The notes: generated by a model from the sequence alone, not told the origin. 64,000 nucleotides of DNA from Phalacrocorax aristotelis (GCF_949628215.1 NC_134284.1:4261350-4325349); one strand, 5' to 3'; counted from the stretch's first letter, positions 19,701-34,837 are shown. A program made the numbers and translations.

Positions 19701-22699
19701 GTTCTGCTAGTGAGTTAAGCTGAATAAAAGAAAAAATCAGTAATGACTAGGGGGCTCCCATGTCTACTTGTACGCTTCGCAAAATAGATTGCAAGAGAAG
19801 GAATAGGCAGCAAACTGTGTAAACTGAGCACAGATAATTCCCATGCTGCGAAAACCCTTCTGCCTTAAGAACACTAGCAATGAAAAGGTTACAAGAAAGG
19901 GGGTAATAAAAATATCAAAAGAAACCAAATAGAAATAGGTTTCTTTGCAAGTAGAGAAGCCACTTTCTAATATGGTGGCCTTACACACAAGTACATTTGT
20001 CTTCCAGACCCTCTGCTGTTGATTAGAATTCTGATGCCACTGGAGGGGTTACAATTTTGTTGAGTTTCTGGATCTCAATTGCGCTGTCAAGGGGTCATTC
20101 TTTCTGGTAATAAGGTAGCTAGTGGCCCCTGGGAGAGAAGGAAAACAATTGACTCTTGAAAGCAGAAACATATACTGAAGTCTAGAGTAGATTTCTGGCA
20201 GTGGACCAGGTCTTTTCTCATAGCATTTGTCATTGTAGCAATGAAAAAATTGTGGGAGTTCTACAGGCGGCCAAAAAGGGAAAACAGAGCACAACAACAA
20301 CAAAAAAAAGAGCTAAATGTAATTTATTTTGGAATTATATTTAAGAGCAGGTTGTTTTTTGTTTGTCACACTGTTGGTTCACTTGTTAAAGATGTGGATC
20401 CCATTAGATAGAAATATGTTGCTTATTTTAAAGCAAATGATTATCAAATGACTACACTTCAAAACATTTTTTGCTTTAATTTGAAGTGAAGTCATTTGAG
20501 TTTGAAACATATGCCTTTGCTAAATGCAGAATATTTTGTTGCCAAAACCAGACAACTTCATTTTGAGTCCACTACTTGCGAGCATTGTTGATCCTGGATG
20601 TCACTGACAATATGAGTCTTGGCAATAAGTCTTTACAGAGGTCAGTAGTAAAGTTTCGCTTATTACCACTAGGCTTTTTTATTATTATTATTTTATTGGG
20701 TCAAATGGTCTCACCGTATAATCATACTCAACCAGAACAAATGCAATATTGGATTTGATTGGCCTTGGATGTATTATTCCACTTTGTTCAAGTGGATAAA
20801 GCTGACTTCCTAAAAATAATTTATCCTGAGATCTGCATGTAAAGGTTTTCCCCATCGCCCTGAAAACTAGCTTCATTATTTCACAGGCTATGTTACCGGG
20901 CTGTCTTCCTTTGTTGTAGTATAAGCATACATAAACCGTGCATGCACACATGTGTGTGCATCCCACCACACAAACACATCACTGGCACTATACCTAATCT
21001 GACGTATGATATGTATTATACTTGCAAGATTTTAAAGGGGATTTCAAATATATTACAAGTCCTGGCATTGCAGCTGATATACATGGATTCATCTTGTCGT
21101 TTAACTGAAGTACCCAAGATGGGACTATAGCAGCTTGAGGCTTCCTCTTGTTGTCAATGGAGAAAGGCAGGCACACCCAGAGGCACACTTATCTGACGGT
21201 ACTTGCCTTTCTTCACTGGCTATAGAGCAAGCCTAGAGCAAATCTCTTCCTAATTTAGAATAAATGACTGAAGTGTACTGCAAGGAATCCTTGCTGAAAT
21301 GGGGAGACAAAGTGCCGTATCTTCTGCTGTCACCTATAGATTCTGGGCTGAAAAGGACCTTTCAAATTTAGGATCTAAAACACCTTGTATAGGTAATTGT
21401 GTTTGAAGTCTTACACAGAAGAAAACCCGAACAAAGCATGGGCTTGATCTTTTTTATTTTTAATTGTCTAAAAGTCAGACATCTAGTCTGTACTAGTTGT
21501 CTTCTTTTACTCCATAGTCCACTCATCTAACCCATTTGTCTTAGAATTATATGAAATACGCTGAGGAGGAGGATCCTGAGACAAATATACGGTAGGTGAG
21601 ATAAGACGGGTGGGGGCAAGTTCATTACAGAACAAATTTAGATGCCTAAATTAGGAGAGGTGACCTTTGAAGTAGGATTTTAGGTGCTTAGGATACCTTT
21701 TAGCCAGCTAAAGCAAAGTGAAATGAAATGAAATTTTTTGCTAAGGGATTTGCGTGACAATCTGCAGAGAAGGAGGCATTTGCAGGTTTAGGGTAAAAAA
21801 ACAGTTCTACTGTTGCCTGGTAAAATCCCGACAGCCCCCTGCCGTGTTGCATTAGGTAAAATGGGAAAAAGAAAGAACATCTTGAAGAAGCCCTAATCTC
21901 ACACCACACAGCGCACTGTGCACCCGACTGCGCAAGACTAAAAGGTGTTACTCCTTAAGTAGTACTGGAGAGGCGGGCTATAGGAATGGCTTTTCCTCAT
22001 GCCCCTGTCTGGGCACAGGGAAACTAGCAGTAGACATTTTCACTTTAACTTCTCTCTCTCCCCCTCTCCTCGCCCCGCTCCCCCTTAGGAAACAGCAGTA
22101 GTTTTGTGTACACATGTCAATATCCAAGAGCGTGTCAGGTTTATCTCTTTCTCAGCACAGCTCATGGAAACTGATTTTCATAGAACTATGTTGCCTCGTG
22201 TTTTACTCCATCAGAAAAGCAAGTTTAAAAAAGCTCTGGTGTGATTAAAATAACTGATCTCCATCCATTCTGAAGACATTTCCTCTGTTATTTTTTTAGT
22301 TAAGACTAATTGCGATGTCTGATGCTGTACTTCTTGTAAGGGTGAACTTATGTCCCAAGCACATTCTTTTAACTGGACTTTGTGCAGATTTATAATCATG
22401 TTTATAATTTAGGATCCTAGAATGCACCATTTGCTTAAAGAATATTAATGTTACTTTCAGATCTTTTAATTTAGAGCATCTGTTGTTGAAGGAGCTGGAA
22501 GTTTATTTACTCATTAAGTAAAAATTCTCAGCAGGTAATATTAAAAACAGTGTCTTACTGTCCAGAATAACACAGTAACAGAAAACAAAAATCAAACGCT
22601 AAAGTTAGCCATAAGATAAACTAACTGGTGACATGCTCTATTGTGAGCTGAAGCTCTGTCAGATTGTCAAGAGGAATTAGTTCTTAAGCAAGGTATTTA

Positions 22700-22760
22700 T
22701 AGGAACATAAGACTGGAAGGCACCGCCGGGGTCACAGAATCATGGTAATAGAAGAGAATT
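22700..22760. mobile_element. possible CR1 LINE 3'-end relic
   Basis: ACATAAGACTGGAAGGCACC...GGGTCA and TCACAGAATCATGG resemble diverged pieces of the reverse-complemented 3' end of avian CR1 (TCATAGAATCATAGAATGG...GGTTGGAAGGGACC...GGTCATC). The two pieces are in the wrong relative order for a simple intact end, so this is either rearranged or a chance resemblance. Confidence 0.3.
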
Positions 22761-25700
22761 TGTTAAATAGCATTCCAACATGATCCTATGAAAATTTCCC
22801 CCCTGGCTTCTCTAAAACCTCCTGCTGGTCCATTTTTACTGTAAGGCTGGCATTTGTCTTTCTCTGACCATAGGATCAAGATTTACTGACCAGACACTGA
22901 AGCAATTTAATACCTCTAGGTGCATCTGTTCACCCTGACCTACATCCTAGTTCTAGTTTGTGAGTGACTGAGGAAAGAAAAGTGAATACTCATTCCTCCT
23001 TTCTGAAAAGGAAGAAATGTGTCAGAAAGAATAAAAATCCTTCCTCGATATTGCAGCTAATCAAGAAATGCCGTACAGTAGGATAAATACAATATAAATA
23101 CAGCACAGGTACACATTTGATGGACATAGTTTAAGAATTGAGAGCAAGGGCTCCTCTGCTGTCCTTATCTCCTATAATGGGGCTTTCAAGACTTTCAGGC
23201 AGCTGGTGTCCAGATAATTCAGAGATTTGCAGGCAGAATTGCATACAGAAGTGAAAAGGAATCTATTGCAAAGGCCTGAGCAACCGAGGTCTGTGGTGAT
23301 TCATCCTACTCACAAGGTAGGCAGCTGTTTTCATCAGAATCTGCAGCTTTTGGGTGGACTTACTGGGCCGGTATCTTTCCCCCTGCAAAGCTATTAAAGT
23401 GAGTAGAATCACATACAGGATGAACTTGGCTCTTTAGGTGTGGGAGAAACTATTTCCAGTACTGACATATGGATATTAGCACTTCTTTATACAGGGCTTA
23501 CAGACAGGCTTTAGGAATGTTTACAAGGTGGGAAGGACAATGAAAGAACATGTAAAATCATTTCACCCGGATTCATCTTTGGAAAGAACTCTGCATGCGG
23601 ATCGCTTTCCTTCCAGTTGGCTGTGTCTGCCAGAACCCTTTCTTCCAGTTCTGAACCTCATAGCCCTCCTACAGCAAGGAATTTGAGGTCTGTCCAATGG
23701 AGGGCTGGGAAGAACGCATATATTTCATCCACACTCCCACAGGCTTCTTGTCTTGGGGACTAAGGATAACACTGCTGAAAAGCACATGTGAACCAGGTAA
23801 AAAGTTCTGAAGAGCTGCTACGAAATAGGGCTCTGGCAAATCCTCCCGTTATCCATACACACTGCAGGCATTGTCCTGGGCCTAGGAACAAACGCCTGGC
23901 AATCAAAGGATGGCAGCTGTACCCCACCTGCAAAAGAACTTTAAGGAATCAAGCTATTCACTCTCACCAGCCACTGTGCCTCTAATCAAGGAGATAATAC
24001 ACCTCCTGAGTCCGTTTAAATTAAAATAATAAACTGAGCCGAGCACTGTATTTTTATACCCAGCGGGCCAACTGCCCTTCAAGACTGCCGAATTTGAAGA
24101 GTGAGAGCGGAGTTACACAGCTAGTGGAACCAACAACTTCCTTTCATGGATGCAACAGTGCAAACAATCCATTTGTTGGACAACGGCCGCTAGAGGAGCT
24201 GACCACGATGTAACCCCACTCCCTAGGTACACCTCATTTACCACTTATTTGCTTCTTTTTTCATGGCTTCTCTGCATTCCAGAAAGCTGCTGTAGTGGTG
24301 GTGAGGTGTCAGCTAAAGTTATTGCACACTGTCCCTCTTTATAAATGTAGGGCTTTAGCCATTTCTGTAATGTGATATCATATATACAAGAATAGGGTGT
24401 GGGAAGCTCCCAGCTGTTAATGATACAAAGATACAGTGTCAGTCCTCAGTTAAAAGTGAGTTTAGCTTTGACATAAAGGTGCAAACTGTTTCACTTCACA
24501 TCACAGCAAAATTTGGCCAGACATTCTCAGAATTATGTCACAATTTTAGTCTCAGTGCGCAAGGCATAGAAAACATCTGGATATATGGGAACAATTGCAA
24601 ACCAGTACTCTCTTCTAGCATTCATGTTTTTCTGCTGATACTTGAGTTAATGACTTTTTGTAAATGCGTCTTCAGATGCTGATGCCAACAGACATGTTCA
24701 GAAGAGATTGGTAACCGCTTGGTTTGAATCTTGGAAATGAAATATCAAGATCGAAACCAGCATGAAAGTGCTTAACTTAATGTACGTATCCCTAAATATA
24801 TCACAGAAAATGGGTAACAAGAGGTGATATTTCCGAAACAGCACTGGAGCTTGTGGTCTGAGTGATCACCTGTGAGTTAGGGCTCAGAGGTTTTATGTCT
24901 CATTTTGCCACTGACACCTGAATAAACTTGGCTACATCATTAGCCTCGTTTTACACAAATCGCACCTTAAATGACACTAATCATTATAGTCTCTACATGG
25001 TTCCTTCCTGAAACTTAATTCATTAATGTCCATGAAATACAATGAGGACAGTCAGACAAAATGTATTAGGTATGTGAAAACTGTATACTGGCTGCCCTAC
25101 CACAGTAATTCTGCAGGGAACTCTTAAGAAAGAAGCAAGCTCCTGCATTTCACACACTGTTTTGATTCCAAAAACTCTCCCAAGGCCAACAGAGCAAGAG
25201 CAGGCCTCAGGTTTATTTACATTTATAGACAGGCACCTATGTATAGATAAGTGCACAGGAAGTAACAGCTGTTAAGTATGATTATGCTACCCATCCCCGT
25301 TAATAGAGGGAGATGAGAAGGGACAGAACGGTGTTTGACAGTGCAAAAATGTTCACTCATGGCTTTTATTTCCTTCCAAAACAGTTAATCAGTGTAAAAA
25401 CTTCACCCCTGCAATTCAACCAAGGTTGCCCTGTGTTGCACAGAGACTCTCTGTGATGTGCTGAGCACGACCAACCCATGCAAGCCAACAGTGATTGAGG
25501 CAGTTTTATGTGTAAAATATGTAAAAAATGAATGTAAGGTACAGCTTTGGGAAGTGATTGTGGACCACAGGAATAACTGACAAATCCTTCATTGCCTTTA
25601 AGCTGGTATGACATGGAGTTTATTCAGATAAGTTTTTAAACTTTTTTGTTCTCCCTACTTCCCTACTTTCCCTACACTCTTTCCCACTTCTGTCCTGGCC

Positions 25701-28700
25701 TCTTCCTGAAAACAGAAAGTTTTTGAAGACACTAAAAATTCTGAAGAGGAATTTCATTAATCTAATTTTAATTAAGAATAAGCAAACCTTTGAGATGCAT
25801 ACAGTATAAGTAGCAGCAAAAATGTAATATTCACTTTACATTAAAAGCAACAGAAGTTGGAACCCAGAAGAGAAACACATCTTGCAGATGGCAGCAATGG
25901 CACCCTAGAATTCCCCCTGAATATATTTATACATTTTCATAACCCCTTGTTCTATCTTGATAGTCTCAAGTTCTACAGCTCCTTTCTCGGAGATATTTTA
26001 TATCCACTTTCAAGTAGCATATAGGGACTATGGAATTTTGTTCAGCTTGATGTGAAGAACCTGTACGGCATCTCTTCTTTTCTATTGTTGCTTTTTTACC
26101 TCCAGATGTTCAACTGCCTATGAGAGTACTCAGGGAAACATAGTTATGCTGTATTCCAATACTGAATCAGTTTAATTGGAAAAATAATGTGATGTGTACA
26201 GTAAGGGAATTTTAAGTTAACTCCCTAGCATATTCATGCTTAAATACAATAGGTTTGTTTTCTAATAGGATACAACACAGTGCTCTTAACGGATTCTTAC
26301 TAAAAAAATAATGAACTTAACCCTCGTCTCAGCATATTGCAGGGAGCCGAGCGCACGTCACAGAGCATACCAGGTACCAGAGAGGACAGCAGGCTGCACT
26401 GTGACCCACTGCAGCCTGATCCCCGTCATTTTGTTGTTTCAGCACTGGTGAAGTTCTTACACTCATGGAAATGGGCACTAGCAAGAACAATCTGATCTTA
26501 TGCAGTAACTTGTCCCACCTGATTGACGATTAGGACTAGCTGGAGTTCCATGGCAGTAAAATCTCTTCTGTGCTAAGCACACCTATGCACATATAGACAC
26601 AGTGAAAGCTTATCACAAAGCTCCTGGAGCTACTGCCACTGCCTTTGTTGTTCTGCTTACATCCCACAGAACTATGTTAATAAATGCCCAGATAGGACAG
26701 ATGTAAATTTGATGGATGAAGTACTGTTGTCTCTAACAATCTAGTTCAAAATATTAAATTTTCCTCTGCATTTATCATACACTTTTCTAGTGTGTGTTTG
26801 CAATAGACTCACTCAACTTCTAAACGGCTGTAAATAGCCGTCAGGTTCGCAGCATCTGGTGGATACAAGCTTTTGTGTATTGGCATTATTGGAATGGGGT
26901 CTGCTACCTGCTGCTTTTCAACCTTAAAGATTTAAGCATGGAGAAGAGTCTTCTAGTTTAGGAGGTTCCTAAGCTGCAGAAAACCTGAGGAGCTGTACTG
27001 GAAGAAGTTTTTTCAGGTGCTTCTCCTGTTCCTATGCTTTTCCTCCCAAGCATAACTTATTAGCCACTGAGAGAGAGAGATTGGGCTAAGTAGCTCTTTG
27101 CTTTGGCTGAAGAGGGCTTTTCTTATGGACTCCCTTTATTCTCAGTTATTGCAGCAGCCTTTGGGCCTGATTCTATAAAACGCTAACCCAGGGTAACTTC
27201 CCGCCAGTAATATCAGGGCAGACAGTTAAGCAATTAAGACATGACTGTTTGCAGCTCTCAGCTGATACCTACACAGGCCTTGGTTCTTACAGAGGAGGAC
27301 TTTTACAAGGAGATCTCATTTCTCCCTGCAGTACCAGTAAACAGCGTGGAAATGCAGGAGGCAATTGGCTTTAAAGTTCAAGAGGAAACCCCACCCAGGT
27401 TTCCTGCTGCCAGGCAGCTTTCAGCTCTAAGGTGAGCACAGGCTGCAGGGTGTGAGGTGGCAAACACCCATCAGCTGTGTTCTGGGGTTTGGCTAGAGCG
27501 TTCGTGCACTTCAGTGCGAGGCCCCTGATTTGCTCTTGCTTCCACAAAGGCATCTCAAGTGGTGTCCGTGGCTAGGAACTGGGTAAGCTGTTTGGATAAG
27601 CTACCGTAGTAGTAAGCTAGAGATGTTGTCTGGGCCAGTTTGAAGGAAGTCTCTTAACTACTGCAATACTCATGGACATAGGAACCCATGGACTGCATCA
27701 TACTGCACTTGGAGTGCACTGGATCAGGAAAGGTGAGGAAGTATCTGTGTAGGACAAATAAAAGGGCTTCTCCATTTCTTACTTGGCTTGAAGTGTACAT
27801 TTATATGCTGAAAATGAACCTGCTTTGCTGTTGTTAATGTGTTCCTTGGATCTTTGAATTGAGAAACCCTATTGAAAGGGTTTGGCTCGAGCATATTGTT
27901 GTATTTCGTTGATGCCTTCAGTTCTCTGTTTTTCCTAAAGTTTGTAGAAATAATAAATTGGGAATCAGACCATGGCTTGTGATTTTCAGCTCTGATAAAG
28001 CCTGTTAAGCACTGTATACAACCTTCTTCTGCGGCCATGGTTATTTGGTGACGGCTTCCATCTTATGATTGTTAATGGAAGATTTCAGGTACACCAGAGG
28101 CACTTTGCTTTCTAAAGAACCACCTGCATTCCTAGAATGACGAACAAATAATTTAGTTCAAATAAAAATCTAGAACAAGTTTGTCACAAGACATAAAATC
28201 TTATGTCATATTTGTTTTACTAAAGTGTTTCTTGTTTATGTAATAGAAGTTCAGTTTAATCCTTAATATTTGCCATGCTATTCTTGTAGCCTAGCAATAG
28301 TCTCAAAATAATTATAATATTAGTTGACTATTAGAATATGGGTATAGCATTTGGAGAAGTAAAAGCATTTTTCCTTCTGTTTTCTTTCCTAGAAGAGTAT
28401 TGGAATATTGGAGAGGTGGAATTAAAATGTAAGCATAAATTAAAACTATGCTGAATTTACTTCAGCTGTGTGGTGTACGTTAAATATAGTTCTTTAGAGA
28501 GCATTGAATTTTATATTTATGAAATTAGTAAATGTATGTATTGTGTATCTCTACTGCTTGGAGTTACATGCAAGATACCTGCTCACCCATTTTGAACATA
28601 CTATGGAAAGAAAATGGAAAAAAAAAGGTTGGAGATGATGGAAGACTTCCAGTAACTCAGCTTTGGAATGGAGTTAGTATTCTGGCTGGAGATGAAATAT

Positions 28701-30683
28701 GTTCTCACTTCCAGCCCTGGGAGTCTCTTTTTTTTTTTTTTTGTGGCTTTCTACAATGCCAGTACTTAAATTAAAAATTTTTCTTTGAGATCTAGTGAAA
28801 GCAAGCTTGTTGGTTTTGGCTACCAGCATCTGTAATATGGTCTCTCTTTCCCATTAACACCGACTTGTCCTTCTTCACGTTAAATCCTACACGGTGTTCT
28901 TACTTTGACGCTGCAGTCCATTTTTGTGGAACACTTTTTGAACAGAAGTTTTTCAATAGATACCTTCACAGTCCCAAAGAGTATTCAGATGCCCTGTTGT
29001 ATTATTGCATGCACTTAGTTTTCAGTTTCCGGTTGCATCCAAGTGAAACATCTCTACATTTCCCTGGCAAAAACATCTTGCAATTCCTGAGTAGTATCTG
29101 GATGTATCCGTTGCCCTAGTTTATTTGTGTCTTTCATAAAGATAGCAAAACTATGTTTTCTTCTATAGTTCTACTGTTTGCTTGAGTATTTTTTTTCTTT
29201 TTATTTCTTTCTTAACTCTGCAAAATAACCTTTGCAGGATGATTTTCTTCTAAAGATGACTGATCACCCACCTGGGCAGTTGTCCAGATTGCCTGAGTAA
29301 GGAAGTTTATTAGTTCCCATGGGTGGAAAATTTGTTTTGGATTCTACAGTGTGAAAGAATAGGTCCTACCTGGATGTCGCACGGTTTTATTTGGTTTGGG
29401 TAACTTAAGTCTTGGACTGCTCTTGCCTAATTATCACGTCTGTAACCATGAGGTTTCAAGAGCGTGTGACTGCAGTCTGCCTGCCACATTCACGTGCTTG
29501 TCACAAAGCAACTAACAAACTTGCCACCCCGAGGCCAGCTGATCAGAGGTAGTTACAGCCAGCAGCAACTTGTTTTCCTTCAATGCATTCCTTTCGTTGT
29601 TAAGCATTCTGATAATGCTTAGTATTTTTCAAAGTACATGTGCAGCACTTATGAAAATGTGACCCTTTTACTCTCTCAAGGTAGGCAACCAAACCCTGAT
29701 GTATATCCTTCTGTCTTACCATTGAAAATCTGGCCATTGGTTTTAAATTGCCCCGTCCTTCCTTTTTAGGGCTAGTTATAGATGTGCTAAATATAGGCCA
29801 GTGCAAAAGATTTTTGGAAAGTCTCTGACAGTGACTTAACGGGAGGTTTGGATGCTTGCACCTAAAAATTAGGCTGCTCAGTTAAGCTTCTCAGATAGGT
29901 GAATAGATAGATTGTTTCAGGCAGCCAAGTTTGAAAAGCTTGCCCTACTTTTCTGCTTTTGGAAACACCAGCATAAAAATGACCTGTATAAGGTAGGTGA
30001 ACACATCGCTGCTTGAGCTGTAATCTGTTCAGTGTGCAAACTGGTGGCGTGGTTGTTATAAGGGTTTCATTTGAATATCAGGTGGTATGAATGGGATGGA
30101 CGTTTTGTTATACTGTGGTCAAGTGCCGTCCTTGGTTATTGCTTCTTATAGCAATAATCGTGTTCGAAGGAGCGGCCGTCGGAAGGTGGTCCTGCTTGCC
30201 ACTCTGACCAGCTGCATATGGGGAAGCACCTGCAATAGCCTTTCATCCCTCTCTTGCTTGCATTTAACTCAGAGATCATTGAGGGGTTTTGGCTTGTAAA
30301 TCAACGGTTCTGGAGACTTTTACTGCTACCTGACCCTCTCTGTTAGTGGCACGAAAGGCACTACCTGGCCACTTGTGTTCCCTTCCTAGAATCTTCTGTT
30401 GGTGTTTGTATAACTCGTACTCCTACAGAGTAGGTACAGACACCTACTCTAAGGCACAGTAGCAGCCTCGAGTGAGAAAACACTAAAGCAGAGTGTTTAT
30501 ATGGGAAATGGTGTTATGTGGAAAGGAAAGCTGTGGATAGTTGTGAACTCTTCTACAAGAAAGCAAGTAGTTTCATGCCAGACAACAGAGCGCTCTGATT
30601 GTCATAACTATAATTTTTATGATCATAACTAAACTTATTGAAATTGCAGTGAAATATACTAAACTCAGTTTCATGTTGCTTCG

Positions 30684-30711
30684 CCCCCCCCCCCCCCCCC
30701 CCCCCCCCCCC
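30684..30711 (+). repeat. poly(C) tract, 28 nt
   Basis: The longest homopolymer C run in the window, in otherwise AT-rich DNA. It is a G-quadruplex candidate on the minus strand. Length is probably unstable and unreliable in the assembly. Confidence 0.95.
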
Positions 30712-33599
30712 GTTATAAATGTTACATGCTGTCTGCTCTGGGCTATGTGTTTGTAAAGAGACTTGGGTATAAAAATGTCATTCATGGTTCTACTTGTCTG
30801 AAAGAAAAAATATATTTACATAAAATGAGGATGTTGCTGCATCTGCATGCTTTTTCTGTTAAGTTTTTGGTGGGCTTGGTTTTATAATTAACTTGGTCTG
30901 AAGTTATATTTTGGGGAGAGTCAGGAGAACTGATTAAAGCTTATCAGGTTTCTGTGGTACCTTAATCTAAGTCAACTGATAAAGTGAGATAAAAATTAAA
31001 GCAGTGAGAATGAAACATTATATTGAGCAGGGCAACTCTGTAAAAGCCCAGTCCTGATCAAATACTGGGGAGGATTGCTCTATACCAAGGAAGGATTACA
31101 AAGATTGCCCAGAAAGTCCAGCAAAGCAACTTTTGTAGAAACTAAGAGTAACATCCTGCAGAGTTTACTGCCAGGTAACCCGGCAGCCAACTAATCAGAC
31201 GCAATTTGTGCGGTGAGCATTTTGGACATCTCTTCTGACTGTTCTCTTAAGATCCCAGGCACAAGAAAGGAATAGGGACTGAATACTCATCTTCCTTCTT
31301 CTGGCTTTCTTGCCTGGTTTCCCCCACAACAGAGAAAATCATTTCTGGGGAAGCCGGTGGTGTCTTCATGCAGGAGGATCCTTAGGAAAAGGGGAACTAA
31401 GAGGGCTACTGTTCACCATTGCTAACATGGAGGATGCCTGTGCACCATGCAACCAGATATTTCTTGCATCTGTAGGGACAAGGAAGACGTACTGCTGAAC
31501 TACTGAACCCCTTAGGGGCCAACTTGTCTGCAGGGGTAAATTACTGTTCTAAAGAGTAGTAAGAATTAAAATCAGTAGACCTCGCTTTCAGTGGTATAAT
31601 GGGAACTCGCAGGGGCTTTCTCTTTTTAAGTCACAAACGGGCAAAAAGAAATGGGGGAAAAAAAAAAAATCACAAAACAGGACACTGCACAAACACAGAA
31701 AATGAGGATGTATAGATCTTACCCCTTCTTCCCCTCCCCCAGGGTGTCCCCCCAGTGACATGTGTCAAGGCGTTTCCAAAGCTAAGCTTTAGAGTCTTTC
31801 TGAACTCTATTGTACATTAGTCTCTGCACCCATAAATTGACTCTAGGGTCATCCAGGGGATAATTTAGCTTTAAATACAGGGTTGCACTAATATATCTGT
31901 TGGCCCTCACTCATCCATTTCAATTGGCAGAAGTCCAGCTGGAATAGAGGAGACGAGCTGTTTAAGGGACCCGTTCTTCATGGCATTACGTTATCATATC
32001 TTGCCTTGTACTTCCCGAAGAAAAGGCTAGAATGGGATCGGTGTAACAGAGCAGACCTCCTCCAGTGGTGGGGAAGGGGATACTGGCTTTACATTAGGAT
32101 GTAGGGTGTAGGGCAGAGTATGGCCCAGACTCCGGCCCAATAACAATATAGATGCAAAGAAAACAGTAATTTTTATGAACACTGCTCAGTCACACAACAC
32201 TTTCAGTCAAATTGTTGTGCCAGTTTATTTCTATGAGTTATTTAGAGGAAACATACACTTATCTCCAGTTTAAAGATATGATGGAGAAAATAATTTGGTA
32301 ACAACTGTTTCAGGTTATTTGCAGGGACAAGATAAGAAATAAAGAGTAATTGTATTTTGACCCATAAATAACTCCAACGTTCAGATGTCTCTTGTACCCT
32401 CTGAACCTCTAGAGGAATTGCATTATGGGCAGAAGAATGATTATTTTTTCTTGTAATCCGTCTGTAAGATGAATAGGACACGTACTTTTATCAGTTTTCA
32501 CAAGGAATAAAAAAAACTTCAGAATGTTTGCTAGTTCAGTTATCTTAGAGCCTAATTCTGCAAAGACTCTAGCTTGAATGTTTTAGGGTTTTTAAATACG
32601 CACATTTTTGTCTATATGTATATTTGCTCATTCTTTTATTTAATCAAAGGGAAAAAATGTGTTCATGAGGTCTGACTTTTTTTTTTTCTTAAATTCTAGA
32701 TTCCAGTGGTTCAGGCATCTGTATAACAGGCTTGTCTGCGCTATATTGCAGAGAAACCTTCCTCTTTGACCTACTGGGTGTTTCTCTTCTGAGGGAGGAA
32801 AGGAATTCTTTCCATGTTGAGAGTTCAGTCTCCTCCTGTCACTGATTGCCTCTGTTGCTTAGTTGAGCCCAATTATATGCAATGGCTTTTCAAGGGTTCA
32901 ACTGTGAAGGAGGCATGTGTGCAAATGATATCAGTAAAATAACAGGATTTGCATACGCAGGAGCAGCACACATGCTACTGCTTTGAAGATTTACCGGGTA
33001 AGGTACACTTACTGTTCAGTAGGACATCTGTTGACACTGTCACTTTTATACTCCTCCTGCTTAGTTTCCCTGGCTGGCATAGGCATAGGCAAGAGAAAAT
33101 AGCAGTGCTAACTGTTCATGCAGGAGTAATTATAGCCCTTATCAGAAAAAGAGTAATTACCTTTGTCTGGTTTCTCCCTGCTCTAAAATCTAATAAAACA
33201 GAGACCAGTGGCTACCTAGCTGATACACAGAGAAGCCCTGTTGCTTTTACTAAGTCTGAGGCTAGTTATATAAAATGTCCTTTGCTCACAAGCTGAACTC
33301 GCCTCTTAATTCTGGAAAAAAAAAATCCATTACTGATGGGTAGATTTCCTGAGCACATTTGACAGCTTTCAAGCTAGCTGCATTTGGCAGGGCCTTTTAA
33401 AGTTATAGATTTATAGCTAAAGAGATTACATAGCAGTGGGTTCAGATCCGATCCCGTTCCCCCAGCTCCTGCACTGGGTAACAATGACAGGAGCTGTCTG
33501 TGTACCAGAAGGAACAGTTTAAGAGGGGTGGCTGCGTTTGGCAATAGAAGCCCCCGTTAGCAGCCGGAAGCATTGGTGCTGAAAAGCAATCGCTGGTGT

Positions 33600-33990
33600 C
33601 GAGAACTTTCCTAGCGAAGCACTGCAGCTGGTGGCAATAAATAGCGTTCTAATAAAGGAGGATGTTCAACCCATGACATAAGCGAATACTGTTTCAACCA
33701 CAAAAAGTAATTTATGGTGCTGCATATGTCTGAAATGGATTTTTTCCGATACATTTTAAAATAAAAATGCTACAATTTCAATGGGGGGAAAGATCTGCAT
33801 TTTAAATCAAAATGGAATTGAAAGATCAATGAAAAGTGTACTGCTTTTTTAAGTACGCAATGATACATAACATTTTAAGGATGTGCACTGTCACAAAGCA
33901 CAATTACCTCCATTCCTAAAAATGAAAGATGCTGTTTTCTGACTGTGAATGTTCTCTATATTGCATCAAACCTAATAACTTCCCATGTCA
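33600..33990. promoter_or_regulatory. candidate conserved regulatory segment
   Basis: A complex AT-rich sequence with GGCAATAAATAGCG, AAAAGTAATTTATGGTGC, CATATGTC and AATTACCTCCATT. It is non-repetitive, with no coding character. It is plausible as an enhancer, from texture only. Confidence 0.25.
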
Positions 33991-34837
33991 GTGATAATCT
34001 CCCCCCAACATTTAGACAGCACCATCATCATCTCCTCTCATAAGAATGCCAAAATGATCATGCAGAAAGTAGCAAATAACAATATGCTTGGGTTGCATAA
34101 ACATAATGATTCTTGAAAAAAAAAATAAAAAAATCAGCTGCAGCCTCAATGAAGAGCAAAAAAAGAGGAGTGGGTAATAAAGTCATTAGGCTCATTGGAC
34201 CTATTAACTTACCGAGTCCACTACAGTAAACAGGTTATTAGTTCTGACATAACCAGTGGTTTATTTGAACATACACTGCTGTTCTTTGTTATACGTTCTG
34301 TTTATGCCACATGTGATTTCTCTTACATAATTATGGTGAACCATAGCAATGTTACACGCTGTATCACCTCCCGCTGGGGTGAGCAGTGTGGATGTGGTAC
34401 CGGAGAAGCTGTCCTTCTGTGACCGGTTTGGGAGTGTTTTGGGTGCACGGACGAGAGGGTAGGCAGTCAAGTTAACTGAATGGATGGGTTGTTCTGAGAG
34501 GCGTTTTATACAGGAGTTTGTTTTGAATCATGAGGGCTGCATGTGCAAGCACATAAAATGAGTAACTGGTTAAGTGTTAATACCAAAATCCTTTGTACTG
34601 GAACGTGAAGCATAGTATACACATTTGAAATTCCTTAAGGAAATATATTCTCTGTATTATTTTTTTACATGTGTTCATTAATTCTCTAGTTTTGCTTTTG
34701 GAAGAAACAGGCCTGCATGCTTAAGAAATGACTGCTACCCATTTATCAGCCACACAGATCTGTACTCAAGCTGATTCCCACCCCTGCCCCTTCTCCCTCC
34801 CCCTGTTGATAGCTTCTGCTGTCATCTAGGAGTTAAA

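Larger units (their letters stand above)
16719..33599. other. gene-free AT-rich intergenic DNA
   Basis: About 17 kb without a recognisable exon, tRNA or other RNA gene. Short ORFs in this stretch are scattered over all frames and none has family-like sequence. It contains a CR1-like relic (22700-22760), a 28-C run (30684-30711), a CT-rich stretch near 22050-22088, and short fragments that may belong to old sauropsid repeats (for example 'GGCCTCGATCCTGC' near 18355, 'GGGCCTGATTCT' near 27163, 'GAGCCTAATTCTGCAAAGAC' near 32549). Confidence 0.65.

Noticed and set aside
34195-34422. 75-codon frame considered as a retroviral or pseudogene remnant
   Set aside because: No recognisable motif; an overlapping frame exists on the other strand; no flanking repeats or poly(A) tail.
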